Shown one piece after another: positions 37,077 through 44,978 of a stretch of 64,000 nucleotides of DNA. Origin of the DNA: Proteobacteria bacterium SG_bin9 (GTDB taxonomy: Bacteria > Pseudomonadota > Alphaproteobacteria > Rhizobiales > Xanthobacteraceae); assembly GCA_002083525.1 (NCBI GenBank), contig LWDM01000012.1, positions 7,694 through 71,693 on the forward strand, given 5' to 3'. Under the pieces are notes generated by a model that was given only the letters and a program-made list of their open reading frames with translations, did not search any database and was not told the DNA's origin. The translations under genes were made by a program, and so were the position numbers. How positions within the stretch are numbered: the first letter of the stretch is position 1; every line of letters begins with the position of its first letter.

Positions 37077-39887
37077 CTAGTCGAAGCGTCCGCGTGCATC
37101 CTGATAGCCATGCGTAATGCCGCGCACCTGGGTCGACGCGTCGCTGGCCGAGATATTCATCCTGACCTGCCCCGACGTATTCGTCCTCACGACGACCACA
37201 GCAGAATCGCTGTGGCTCGTGCTGTCGCCCGGAGCGATCGACGCATGGCTGAACGGACCGGCGGTTGCTGCCGCGAGATCGGTCTGTTCGAACGAGCTCA
37301 GATAGACGGCGACTGCGACGTTGATGCTCGAAAACATCCAGGACGTGATGGTTGCGGCGACCTGAATGCCCGTCGGCACCGTGAGCGTGCGGGTGACGCT
37401 CGACGTTCCGGGATTGGTCGCATTCCAATCCATCGGGGGCGACTTCCACAGAAATTGATCGCCCTGTTGCGAGAAGGCCAGGATCGCACCAGAGGCCCTG
37501 ACGATCGAGCCGATACGGCGCTTGCGATCGTAGTTCGCCGGCATCGTCGGAGAGCTGGCGCTCGCCGAGAAGAGCACATCCACCACACCCGTATCGGACC
37601 GCTGGATCAGCCAGACGTGGTAGGTCGTGTTCGCAATGCTCCCCGTATCCAGACCGCCATTGCCGGTTCCGACCGACCAGGCAGCGTCAAGGCGTTTGGT
37701 CATCACCGCCGCGAGCTTGATGATTGCGCTCAGATTGTCTGCGGTGGCAACGCCAGGTGCGATGTCAATGTCATTAACTGCATCGGACGCGTTGTTGGCG
37801 AGCGTCAGTCCAGCGATGTAACCGCGCAGAAACGTTGCATCGATCCGGATGTCGCCGCTCGCGACCAGTGGATTGGCCGTGCCGGTCAATCCGTTGCCGA
37901 TTGTAACGCTGGTCACCGTGCCTGCACCGCCGGCGCCCGAAGCGGCGCCGATCTGGCGCCAGCGCGAGGCCGCCGCGTCGTAGATCAGCAGCGTCCCCTG
38001 CTTGGCAGCCAGCGTCAGATCGCTGCCGAAGCCGAAGCGATTGGCGGCTGCCGAGGATGCGCTCTCCGCCTTCAGCACGGCATTGAACGCACCGCAATTG
38101 CAGACCATCACCACGCGACCGTCTGCGCCGCTGGCTAATCCGGTGACGTCCCGCGCCGCATCGGTTGAAATCCGCAGCACGCTCGCATTGGCAAGCCCCG
38201 CCGGCGCGTAGTCGTTCTGGTTCGCGGTGATCTGCGCCGGCGAGATCACACCACTCAGCGCCAGCCCGCGCGGCAAGGTGAGATTTCCGGACGCCTGATC
38301 GATCGTGAAGCCATCGACGAAGCTCGATCCGTCGGGCGACACCTTCAGCCTGAACGCGTCCGAACCGACGAGCCCGAATTCGGCCCGGCCCGAGAACGCA
38401 TTCGAAAACACGACCGAAGCCGTATTGCCCGACGCCTGTTTGGACAATTGAAGGCGAACGTCGCCGCTGCCGCCGTCGGCGGTGGCAAGATCGGTGAGCA
38501 ACACCGCGTTGGAGCGGACGGTGAATTTGTTCGTCGAATCGGCGGTGGTGTTGACGCCGAACATTGCGACATCCGAAGGCAGATCGCTCAGGCTGCGCCA
38601 TACACTGCCGTCGAACACGAGCAGAATGTCGTCATCGGCCGACCAGGCGATCCAGCCGGTACTCGGGACGAGAAAGCGCCATGCGCCGTCTTCCCGCGTG
38701 GCGATGGCAAAGGCGTGCCCCGACCATGCCCCCGTCGGCGACGCCGCCACGATATGGCGATCGCCCTCGGCCGGACTAGCCGGAGGCGCCGTTCGATTGG
38801 CATCAAGCACCGCGACTTGAATCACCGCATCCGGCACATCCTCGGCCTCAACCAATGGGAACGTCATGAGAGACGCCCGCGCGCCGGCGGTCTCCGGCGG
38901 CTGCCAGAGATACGCGCCGCCCGAGTCCTTGAACTTGCGGATCGCGGCCTGCGTCTTGCGGTTCATCACGAACGCGGCGTTCTGCCGGTAGCCGGCCTTC
39001 AGCGCGTAGATCAGATCGACGAGCTTGTCGGAGGGATCGCTCGACGCGAACGCACCCGCTGCGCCGCTGGCGATATAGCCGAGGTTGCCCCAGGTCCACG
39101 ACGCGTTGGCGACGGCCGTGTAGTTGAGGAAGCCCTTCGGCTTGTTGACGCCGTCGCCGTTGACGAAGGCCGCGCCCTCCTGCACCGCGAATGTGAGCTC
39201 GACTTCGGAGGCGATCCACTCGTCGATGTTGACCGCGCTGTCGTCGAGCAGCGCCGCGGTCGCCGCCGGCATGGCGTAAAGCTCCATCGCCGGGAACGAC
39301 AGCGCGTCGAGCGTTGGAGAAGCCGTCTGTGGCCGCGCGTCAGTCTCGCCCACCCACCCGGTCGCGGGCCCGGTCAGCATGAACGGCTTCTTGTAGACGT
39401 TGCCGGAAATCTCGCGCACCGAGGCAATCGAGCGGATCGGCGAAATCGTTGCCAGGCGCTGACCGATTTCCCGTTCGAGTTCGACCGGCACGAGATAGCC
39501 GCCGTCGGCATTCGACGCCACCGACATCGCTTTCGTCTCGAGCGCACGCAGCGCCGTGGTCTCGCCGGCGCGGACGTAGGACTCGAACGCGCTCTTGTGC
39601 TCGCGCGCGGCGAAGCTGCGCGGCTTGAGACTCGTTTCGAGCGCCGGCCGCGCGCTCTTCAGCGCCGCCTCGTCGAGACGCCGCTGCTGCGCGTCGAGCG
39701 CGCCGTTGATGCGGTCGACCTTCTCTTCCAGCAGCACGTCGCCGCGGCGCGCGATCTCGGCGAGCCGCTCGTCGTTGGCGTCCTTGAACGCCGTGAAGGT
39801 GCGCATCAGCTCGTCGTGCGTGACGTGACCGCCTGAAGCGATGCCGGCCTTCTGCTCCGGCGCATGGTCGTGCAGTTCGATGTCCAT
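37077..39887 (-). CDS. Chimeric ORF: HK97-type major capsid N terminus fused to DUF2793 tail-fibre-like protein
   Basis: A 936-residue uninterrupted frame that joins two normally separate GTA/phage proteins. ATG 39887 has AAGGAG 6 nt upstream. Residues 1-110 are the charged scaffold-like delta region (LMRTFTAFKDANDERLAEIA), and about 120-353 are the capsid fold (NADGGYLVPVELEREIGQRL, WVGETDARPQTASPTLDAL, AAFVMNRKTQAAIRKFKDS). The capsid sequence stops at VEAEDVPD, where relatives continue for several dozen more residues. From residue 354 it continues AVIQVAVLDANRTAPPASP, which is DUF2793 entered after its usual N terminus. A beta-rich fibre-like region follows to the end. The lost capsid C terminus probably makes assembly impossible (inference). 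Confidence 0.88.
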   Translation of the reverse strand: MDIELHDHAPEQKAGIASGGHVTHDELMRTFTAFKDANDERLAEIARRGDVLLEEKVDRINGALDAQQRRLDEAALKSARPALETSLKPRSFAAREHKSAFESYVRAGETTALRALETKAMSVASNADGGYLVPVELEREIGQRLATISPIRSIASVREISGNVYKKPFMLTGPATGWVGETDARPQTASPTLDALSFPAMELYAMPAATAALLDDSAVNIDEWIASEVELTFAVQEGAAFVNGDGVNKPKGFLNYTAVANASWTWGNLGYIASGAAGAFASSDPSDKLVDLIYALKAGYRQNAAFVMNRKTQAAIRKFKDSGGAYLWQPPETAGARASLMTFPLVEAEDVPDAVIQVAVLDANRTAPPASPAEGDRHIVAASPTGAWSGHAFAIATREDGAWRFLVPSTGWIAWSADDDILLVFDGSVWRSLSDLPSDVAMFGVNTTADSTNKFTVRSNAVLLTDLATADGGSGDVRLQLSKQASGNTASVVFSNAFSGRAEFGLVGSDAFRLKVSPDGSSFVDGFTIDQASGNLTLPRGLALSGVISPAQITANQNDYAPAGLANASVLRISTDAARDVTGLASGADGRVVMVCNCGAFNAVLKAESASSAAANRFGFGSDLTLAAKQGTLLIYDAAASRWRQIGAASGAGGAGTVTSVTIGNGLTGTANPLVASGDIRIDATFLRGYIAGLTLANNASDAVNDIDIAPGVATADNLSAIIKLAAVMTKRLDAAWSVGTGNGGLDTGSIANTTYHVWLIQRSDTGVVDVLFSASASSPTMPANYDRKRRIGSIVRASGAILAFSQQGDQFLWKSPPMDWNATNPGTSSVTRTLTVPTGIQVAATITSWMFSSINVAVAVYLSSFEQTDLAAATAGPFSHASIAPGDSTSHSDSAVVVVRTNTSGQVRMNISASDASTQVRGITHGYQDARGRFD

Positions 39888-40093
39888 CCAGATCTCCTTA
39901 TGTTTGGACGTGCGGTTCCATGCGGACGGCACCGCGCCGGTCGCCTAGGGAACTCGAATTTCGATGTCGATGAAGAGCGCTGTCAGCCGCGCGGCGCGTG
40001 TGCGCGCTTGTCAAACACACGCGGTATATGAATACTCAAAAGATGGATCACGCCGCATTGCCGATCCGCCAAAAACACTTTGAGGAGAGAACC

Positions 40094-40573
40094 TTGACCT
40101 CACGTTCTGTTGCTGCCGCAGCCATCGTTGCCCTTGCCAGCCTCACCGCCACCGATGCCGCTGTCGCCGCTCAAATCAAGGCCAGCTATACAATGGCCTT
40201 CGAACGCATCCGTCCGGACCCCCGCCCCGTGAACGTGACCGCAAACTTCGATGTCACACTGAATGAAGGCGGTAGCGTCAGCGAACGGATCCAGCGAAAT
40301 TCCGGCCCGGCTAGCGACAAATTTAACAACAGCATGAAGCTCGGTGGCGGCTGGCGTGTGGCCGGCCCCAATCAGATCGTGCGCACGATCGATCAGCCGC
40401 AGAGCACGCTTGTGGTCACCATCACCACCAGCGGCAGCTCCTGCACCATCAAGCCGACCTGGACGCTGAAATCGGGCTTCAAAGAGTACAAGCTCAAGGA
40501 TATCAAGGATGCCTCGTCGTGGTCGTTTTACACCCAGCCGCAGGTGACCTCGTCGAGCTGCAGCATCCAGTAG
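40094..40573 (+). CDS. Small secreted hypothetical protein
   Basis: 159 residues starting at TTG 40094, chosen because GAGGAGA lies just upstream and it gives a clean signal peptide (VAAAAIVALASLTATDAAVAAQ). The mature part is beta-rich, with two cysteines (SGSSCTIKP and SSSCSIQ) that could form a disulfide. I recognise no family. It lies on plus inside the minus-strand GTA-like block, directly opposite the capsid start, so it is probably an insertion carried with the methyltransferase gene after it. Confidence 0.6.
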   Translation: MTSRSVAAAAIVALASLTATDAAVAAQIKASYTMAFERIRPDPRPVNVTANFDVTLNEGGSVSERIQRNSGPASDKFNNSMKLGGGWRVAGPNQIVRTIDQPQSTLVVTITTSGSSCTIKPTWTLKSGFKEYKLKDIKDASSWSFYTQPQVTSSSCSIQ

Positions 40574-40708
40574 TCCTTACGAAACCGGCGCAAGCGGGGC
40601 ATCGCGCGCCCTTGCATCCGCTGTGCTGAGCAGGATCAAAGGTTGCGGCGACCGGCAAATCCCTTATTGTGCCGGTCGTTTTGACACGACGCAGGGTTGA
40701 ATTTTTCA

Positions 40709-41521
40709 ATGGTCGACGACATCCAGAAGCGGATCGACGAGGTTACCTGGTATCACGAGTTCGATTTCCCCGGCGGCTACAAGGCGCGCGCCAACACGCC
40801 GGACGTGGCCGACCATCACGCGATCTGGAAGCATATCCAGAAGAACCTCGATCAGATCGATTTCACGGGCAAGACCGTTCTCGATATCGGCTGCTGGGAC
40901 GGCTACTGGAGCTTCTATTCGGAGCGGCGCGGCGCCAAGCATGTGCTGGCAACCGACGACGCCAGCCAGAACTGGGCCGGCAGCAAGGGCCTGATGCTGG
41001 CACGGGAGCTGCTCAAGTCCAAGGTCGAGACCAATCTCGCCGTCTCGATCTACGAACTGGAAAAGCTGCAGACGCGCTTCGACATCATTCTCTGCATGGG
41101 CGTCTACTATCACCTCGTCGATCCGTACTATGCGTTCGCGCAGGTCCGTCACCTCTGTCACGAGAACACGATCGTGGTGTTCGAAGGCGACACCACCGAC
41201 GGACTGCGGCCGAACAGCTCCTATATGGATTTCACCGATCCCGGTCTGCCGATCTACGTTCCCGGCAACGACAACCTGCTGATGCTGCTGAAGGCCGCCT
41301 ATCTCGAGCCGAAGTCGCAGTCGTTCATGGTGACGTACAAGCCGCCCCGGTGGAAAGAGCGCGTCAGGATGGTTCTCGCGGGAATCAAGAATGAGCACCC
41401 TCGCCTGCCGGGCCGCATGAACCGGACCGTCACCGTGTGCAAACCGTACGCCGGCGAGAACGAGCTGCATCCGTATCGTCCGCCGTTCGGACTGAAAGCT
41501 TACGATCCCCGCTTCAGGTGA
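40709..41521 (+). CDS. Class I SAM methyltransferase, CmoB/DUF1698-like
   Basis: 270 residues. Motif I is KTVLDIGCWDGYWSFYSERR, followed by ATDDASQNWAGSKGLMLARE and the later FDIILCMGVYYHLVDPYYAF. The last segment and the PDVADHHAIW start resemble DUF1698 proteins related to tRNA-uridine modification enzyme CmoB. However, the CmoB N-terminal domain is missing, so the substrate is open; glycan or small-molecule methylation is equally possible. ATG 40709 was chosen over TTG 40697; neither has a strong ribosome site. It lies within the GTA-like block on the opposite strand. Confidence 0.75.
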   Translation: MVDDIQKRIDEVTWYHEFDFPGGYKARANTPDVADHHAIWKHIQKNLDQIDFTGKTVLDIGCWDGYWSFYSERRGAKHVLATDDASQNWAGSKGLMLARELLKSKVETNLAVSIYELEKLQTRFDIILCMGVYYHLVDPYYAFAQVRHLCHENTIVVFEGDTTDGLRPNSSYMDFTDPGLPIYVPGNDNLLMLLKAAYLEPKSQSFMVTYKPPRWKERVRMVLAGIKNEHPRLPGRMNRTVTVCKPYAGENELHPYRPPFGLKAYDPRFR

Positions 41522-41522
41522 T

Positions 41523-41542
41523 TGGCCGCGCAGCGGCGGCCA
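41523..41542. terminator. Weak hairpin between convergent genes
   Basis: A 7-bp stem, TGGCCGC with GCGGCCA, around a 6-nt loop, lying just after the methyltransferase stop and before the Imm1-like stop. No T-run follows, so its termination role is uncertain. Confidence 0.3.
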
Positions 41543-41560
41543 TCTACCACGCCTGATCGG

Positions 41561-42034
41561 TTACGGGTCGGGAAACGTGTTGGGCGGAAGATCGCGGTTG
41601 GCCACCCACGCAATGCCCTTCGGCAGTTCGCCGTTAGTCTCAATGAATTCCTTGACCGCCTTCCAGGCTTCGTCGAACGGAATGAAGAGACCGACCGGCA
41701 ACGGCGTGTCCTGAAGCCCGCGCACCAACTCGCCAAGACGATTCAAGTCTCCCTTAGAGGTGAACACGTCCTTGTAGCCGCCACCCATCTTCGAATAGAT
41801 GATCAGAACGCCGAGTTGTGGATTCCCCCACATTTCGAGTTCGATATCGATGCGGCCGCGCCCGAACGGCAAATGCTCGGTGTCATGCACACCCTTTGCG
41901 CTCAGGCCCCAGTTGTCGTTGCCTCCGAGATAGGACCAGCACTTCTCGGGGGGCGAAAGGAAGAAAGGCTCAAGTTGGCTCAGCTGAGGCCATCCCCGCC
42001 CTCTCAAGCGATCGAAGTATGTTTCCTTCTTCAA
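41561..42034 (-). CDS. Imm1-like immunity protein (tentative)
   Basis: 157 residues starting at TTG 42034, supported by GGGGAGGG 6 nt upstream, leaving a 22-bp gap to the previous gene; the longer frame would overlap it. Sequence features that suggest the Imm1 family of polymorphic-toxin immunity proteins are GVLIIYSKMGGGYKDVFTSK, TPLPVGLFIPFDEAWKAVKE and the C-terminal ELPKGIAWVANRDLPPNTFP. It ends a cassette of three genes placed between prohead protease and capsid. The family call is from memory of its motifs and is moderate only. Confidence 0.5.
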   Translation of the reverse strand: MKKETYFDRLRGRGWPQLSQLEPFFLSPPEKCWSYLGGNDNWGLSAKGVHDTEHLPFGRGRIDIELEMWGNPQLGVLIIYSKMGGGYKDVFTSKGDLNRLGELVRGLQDTPLPVGLFIPFDEAWKAVKEFIETNGELPKGIAWVANRDLPPNTFPDP

Positions 42035-42056
42035 TCTGAGCCCTCCCCGCGCGGCT

Positions 42057-42299
42057 TCAGGGATAGCGGCCGTAGCGTGATATCGCAGCATCAATTTCCA
42101 TCGCAAGTTCGGGATAGGCGGTAATCGCCTTGCTCAGCAAACTTGCTTGCACTGCATCTATTGCGCGCGCGATTCCGGCAGCGTGGTCCTTGTACTCGCT
42201 GGCGTCACAGTGGTTTTTCAGGAAGCCTTGAAGATCCTGAAGTTCTCGACACACATGAAAGGATGTTCGGACCATGTGCCGCGCGAGATCGATATTCAT
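42057..42299 (-). CDS. Small hypothetical protein of the GTA-inserted cassette
   Basis: An 80-residue helical protein, MNIDLARHMVRTSFHVCREL onward, with two cysteines and no membrane segment. GGAG precedes ATG 42299, and it is 13 bp after the previous stop, so it is part of the protease-led operon. No family is recognised. Being sandwiched between a Cys-rich ORF and an Imm1-like gene, it may be an accessory or second immunity protein (inference). Confidence 0.5.
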   Translation of the reverse strand: MNIDLARHMVRTSFHVCRELQDLQGFLKNHCDASEYKDHAAGIARAIDAVQASLLSKAITAYPELAMEIDAAISRYGRYP

Positions 42300-42312
42300 G
42301 TCAGCGCTCCAA

Positions 42313-42717
42313 TCACCGGTTCAGCCCGAGACAAGCATTCATGCACTTGTGGAAGTCCCAAGTGTTGCGATCGCTCCAGCGCGGGGAGAAACGCTCTAAA
42401 ACCGGATAGCAAAGGTCAAGGCATTTCTTGTAATCGGCGGGATTTCCGGCAAGGATCAAGTTCTCGGCTTTTGCCAGAATATCCTGGACCAACGTTTCGT
42501 CGCTTCGGGCTTCATCGGTATCCTGTCCGCCTCCGACATCAGTCCATCTTCCCCTGTCATCGCGTGGCTGGTCTTCAGCATACTTGAAAGCTTCGGGAAC
42601 GTTTCTCCGGGACAAGTCGAGGTATCGGACCGCATCAGGACGCACCCAGCGATACGCATCCGGCCGCAGAAAGCGTTGGTGCTGGTACATCTCGCAAGGC
42701 GAAAGCGATCGCATCAT
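42313..42717 (-). CDS. Hypothetical protein with phage-type DDRGRWT motif and four cysteines
   Basis: 134 residues, starting 4 bp after the prohead protease stop with a GAGGTGAT site. The N terminus SLSPCEMYQHQRFLRPDAYR and the middle YAEDQPRDDRGRWTDVGGG follow a linker style often seen in phage or GTA-associated proteins that carry variable C-terminal domains. The C-terminal part has two cysteine pairs, KKCLDLCYPVLERFSP and FHKCMNACLGLNR. I cannot assign a function; a small toxin-like effector is one reading given the Imm1-like neighbour. Confidence 0.6.
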   Translation of the reverse strand: MMRSLSPCEMYQHQRFLRPDAYRWVRPDAVRYLDLSRRNVPEAFKYAEDQPRDDRGRWTDVGGGQDTDEARSDETLVQDILAKAENLILAGNPADYKKCLDLCYPVLERFSPRWSDRNTWDFHKCMNACLGLNR

Positions 42718-42721
42718 CGGA

Positions 42722-43264
42722 TCACCTCACTTCGCCAAGCCCGCGCCACGCTTGCTCCGCGCGCGTCCGCGCACGTGAGACCGCAGGCCGGGAGGACGCC
42801 TTGCTTTGGTGCTTCACGCTGCGAACGCGCGCGCCCGCGAGCAGCGGGAACGTGACGATGGAAATTTCCCAGAGATCGACCTGGTAGAGCTTGCGCACGC
42901 GCGTCTTCGGATCGATCTGCCCGCGCACGGTCTTGTAACCGATCGACAATCCGTCGATGGCGCCGGCGTCGAGCAGCGCCAGGAGCTCGCGCGCCCGCGC
43001 CACGTCGGGGATCAGCTTGCCCCGCGCGCGCAGTCCGCGAAAATCTTCCACGAGCTCGTGCCAGACACCGATCGGCTCCGCCGGATCGTGCTGAAACAGC
43101 ATCGGGATGCGGCGCAGACCGCGCGTCTGCAGCGTCTGCGTGAATGCGCCGGGCATTACCATGTCGCGCGCCTGATCGACTTCGCCGAACAGGCTGGCGT
43201 AGCCCTCGACCGTGCCGTCGCCATGCAGCGCGACGCGCGAGACAGGCAAAACCGGGGCGTGCAT
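42722..43264 (-). CDS. HK97-family prohead protease
   Basis: 180 residues of the S78 peptidase fold that cleaves the capsid delta domain during maturation. Seen are VEGYASLFGEVDQARDMV near the N terminus, MLFQHDPAEPIGVW with the catalytic His, the Ser in IDGLSIGYKTV and LWEISIVTFPLL. Size and order fit GTA gene 4-type proteases. In a standard GTA cluster the capsid gene follows directly; here three genes lie in between, then two plus-strand genes. Confidence 0.92.
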   Translation of the reverse strand: MHAPVLPVSRVALHGDGTVEGYASLFGEVDQARDMVMPGAFTQTLQTRGLRRIPMLFQHDPAEPIGVWHELVEDFRGLRARGKLIPDVARARELLALLDAGAIDGLSIGYKTVRGQIDPKTRVRKLYQVDLWEISIVTFPLLAGARVRSVKHQSKASSRPAVSRARTRAEQAWRGLGEVR

Positions 43265-43327
43265 GGGCGTTCTCGCAAACGGTGCAAGTGAAGGGTCGTC
43301 AGTCGTCTTGAAGCGATGGGCCGAGCG

Positions 43328-43501
43328 CTACTTGCCGGTGCGCCGCTTGATTGGCGCGGCCTTGCGGCGCGGTGAAGCGGCCGGCGCCTCACGCTTGATG
43401 CGGTCGAGATGCGCTAAAAATTCGCGGAAGACGCTGAGATGATCGCGCCGCGACTTGGTCTCGGTGCTGATCGTGCGGATAACCGTATGCAATGTGTCCA
43501 T
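43328..43501 (-). CDS. Small basic hypothetical protein between portal and protease
   Basis: 57 residues starting MDTLHTVIRTISTETKSRRD, helical, ending in a Lys/Arg-rich tail (RRKAAPIKRRTGK). ATG 43501 was preferred to a longer TTG/other start. It lies in the portal-to-protease gap where GTA-like clusters of this order often have small uncharacterised ORFs. No motif. Confidence 0.45.
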   Translation of the reverse strand: MDTLHTVIRTISTETKSRRDHLSVFREFLAHLDRIKREAPAASPRRKAAPIKRRTGK

Positions 43502-43523
43502 CAAATGCCCTAAAGATCGCGCG

Positions 43524-43712
43524 CTATTCGCGTTTGCGGGCGCGCCGGTTGAACAGCGAAAGTTCACGGACGAAATCGTCGAAGCGGCGCGCGGCCGCCG
43601 ATTGCTCGCGCAGCACCAGAAACAGCGCGGCGCTCGCCGCGGCCGCCCACAGGAACAGCGCCAGATGCGCGAGGTCGCCGCGCTCGGTGAAGGTGCGGAT
43701 CAGGTCGGTCAT
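43524..43712 (-). CDS. Small single-helix membrane protein of the GTA-like cluster
   Basis: 62 residues starting MTDLIRTFTERGDLAHLALF with a transmembrane helix (LALFLWAAAASAALFLVL) and a basic amphipathic C terminus (RRFDDFVRELSLFNRRARK). It begins 27 bp after the portal stop. The position is conserved in many rhizobial GTA-like clusters but the role is unknown. Confidence 0.6.
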   Translation of the reverse strand: MTDLIRTFTERGDLAHLALFLWAAAASAALFLVLREQSAAARRFDDFVRELSLFNRRARKRE

Positions 43713-43739
43713 GTTTTTCTTCTGTCGTTGAAGGTTCAA

Positions 43740-44924
43740 TTAAAGACGATCGCCGCCCTCAATCGGTGCGTAGCCGGTCGCCTCGCGCTTCTCGTTGAGC
43801 GTCAGGAACGGTGCGGCAGCCACACGCTCCCACAGCGCCGTGCGATCGGAGGCCAGCGCGTCGATGCGATCGGTGTCAACGACAATGCGCAGCTCCTCGC
43901 CGGCTTGCGGCGACAGCCAGCGCCCGATCGACGACCCGATCCGCGAGGCCAGCGGCAGCACCGTCTGCCGCCAGAACACGCGGTTGGCTTCCTGAAAGTT
44001 CGCGTAGGTGTTGTCGCCGGGAATGCCGAGCAGCATCGGCGGCACGCCAAAGGCCAGCGCGATCTCGCGCGCCGCGCTCTGCTTGGCTTCGAGAAAATCC
44101 ATGTCCTTTGGCGTCAGCGACATCGCCTTCCAGTCGAGCCCGCCTTCAAGCAACAGCGGCCGCCCCGCGTTGACTGCACCCTGATACGTGTCGGTGAGTT
44201 CGCGCTTCAGCCGGTCGAACTGCGAGTCCGACAGCACCGCCCCTTCCGGCCCGGCGTAAACCAGCGCGCCGGAGGGCCGCGCTGCGTTGTCGAGCAACGC
44301 CTTGTTCCACTTCGCCGCGGCGTTGTGGGTGTCGATCGCGACCGCCGCCGGCTCGACCGGCGCGAGGCCGTAGTGATCGTCGAGCGGATGGAAGAACGTC
44401 AGATGCAGGATCGGCGGGATCGCCGATGCCGTCTGATCGAAGCGCACGCTGCGCCCGGCGACGCCATATTCATAAGCCTCCGCCCAGCCGTCAGGTCCGG
44501 GCACGACCTTCATGCGATCTGGCCGCAGCGCGTAGAGTTCGCGCACCTCGTCGCCGAGCGAGACGGCCTCGACATAGGCATTGCCAGCCAGCAGGAGATG
44601 CGAAACCAGCGCCTCGAAAAAGCTCGCGCCGTCCTGACGCGGATTGGGCCGCGCGATTAGTTGCAGCAGCGGATGCGCCGGCTGCTCCTGCGCACCCTCA
44701 TAGACGAGAAAGCTGCACGACGCCGCGTTCTCGGCGACGAGCCGCACGGCGCGATGCACGATGGCGTTGGCGAGATAGCCCTCGCGGGCAAGCGCCGCAT
44801 AATCGCGCGGCGTCCACCGCGCCCGCCCGCCGCTCTCGAATGCCAGCACCTGCGCGGTGCGGCTGGCTTTGGTTTCGGGCGGCCGAAACATGGTCAGCAG
44901 ATTCTCGATCAACGGATGAGCCAT
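43740..44924 (-). CDS. Phage/GTA portal protein (HK97 family)
   Basis: 394 residues, starting MAHPLIENLLTMFRPPETKA at ATG 44924. Family features: RDYAALAREGYLANAIVHRA, VRLVAENAASCSFLVYEG, LTFFHPLDDHYGLAPVEPAA, DNAARPSGALVYAG and FGVPPMLLGIPGDNTYANFQ. It forms the dodecameric DNA entry ring at the capsid vertex. The sequence looks intact. A T-run of a hairpin terminator abuts the start codon, and the best GGAGG ribosome-like site lies upstream of the hairpin, so expression may be limited. Confidence 0.94.
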   Translation of the reverse strand: MAHPLIENLLTMFRPPETKASRTAQVLAFESGGRARWTPRDYAALAREGYLANAIVHRAVRLVAENAASCSFLVYEGAQEQPAHPLLQLIARPNPRQDGASFFEALVSHLLLAGNAYVEAVSLGDEVRELYALRPDRMKVVPGPDGWAEAYEYGVAGRSVRFDQTASAIPPILHLTFFHPLDDHYGLAPVEPAAVAIDTHNAAAKWNKALLDNAARPSGALVYAGPEGAVLSDSQFDRLKRELTDTYQGAVNAGRPLLLEGGLDWKAMSLTPKDMDFLEAKQSAAREIALAFGVPPMLLGIPGDNTYANFQEANRVFWRQTVLPLASRIGSSIGRWLSPQAGEELRIVVDTDRIDALASDRTALWERVAAAPFLTLNEKREATGYAPIEGGDRL

Positions 44925-44949
44925 AAAAAAAGCCCGCTTCAAGCGGGCC
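44925..44949 (-). terminator. Terminator of the IalB-like gene, abutting the portal start codon
   Basis: Stem GCCCGC with GCGGGC around a TTCAA/TTGAA loop, plus two further possible pairs, followed on minus by seven T residues (44931-44925). The portal ATG begins at the very next base (44924). It would end the IalB transcript and separate portal from terminase transcription. Confidence 0.85.
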
Positions 44950-44978
44950 TCCTAAGGTTGCGATCAAAACGGGATGGA

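Noticed and set aside
38448..39836. 462-aa plus-strand frame opposite the capsid chimera
   Set aside because: Arg/His/Val-rich antisense translation; the minus frame has capsid and DUF2793 motifs and a strong ribosome site.
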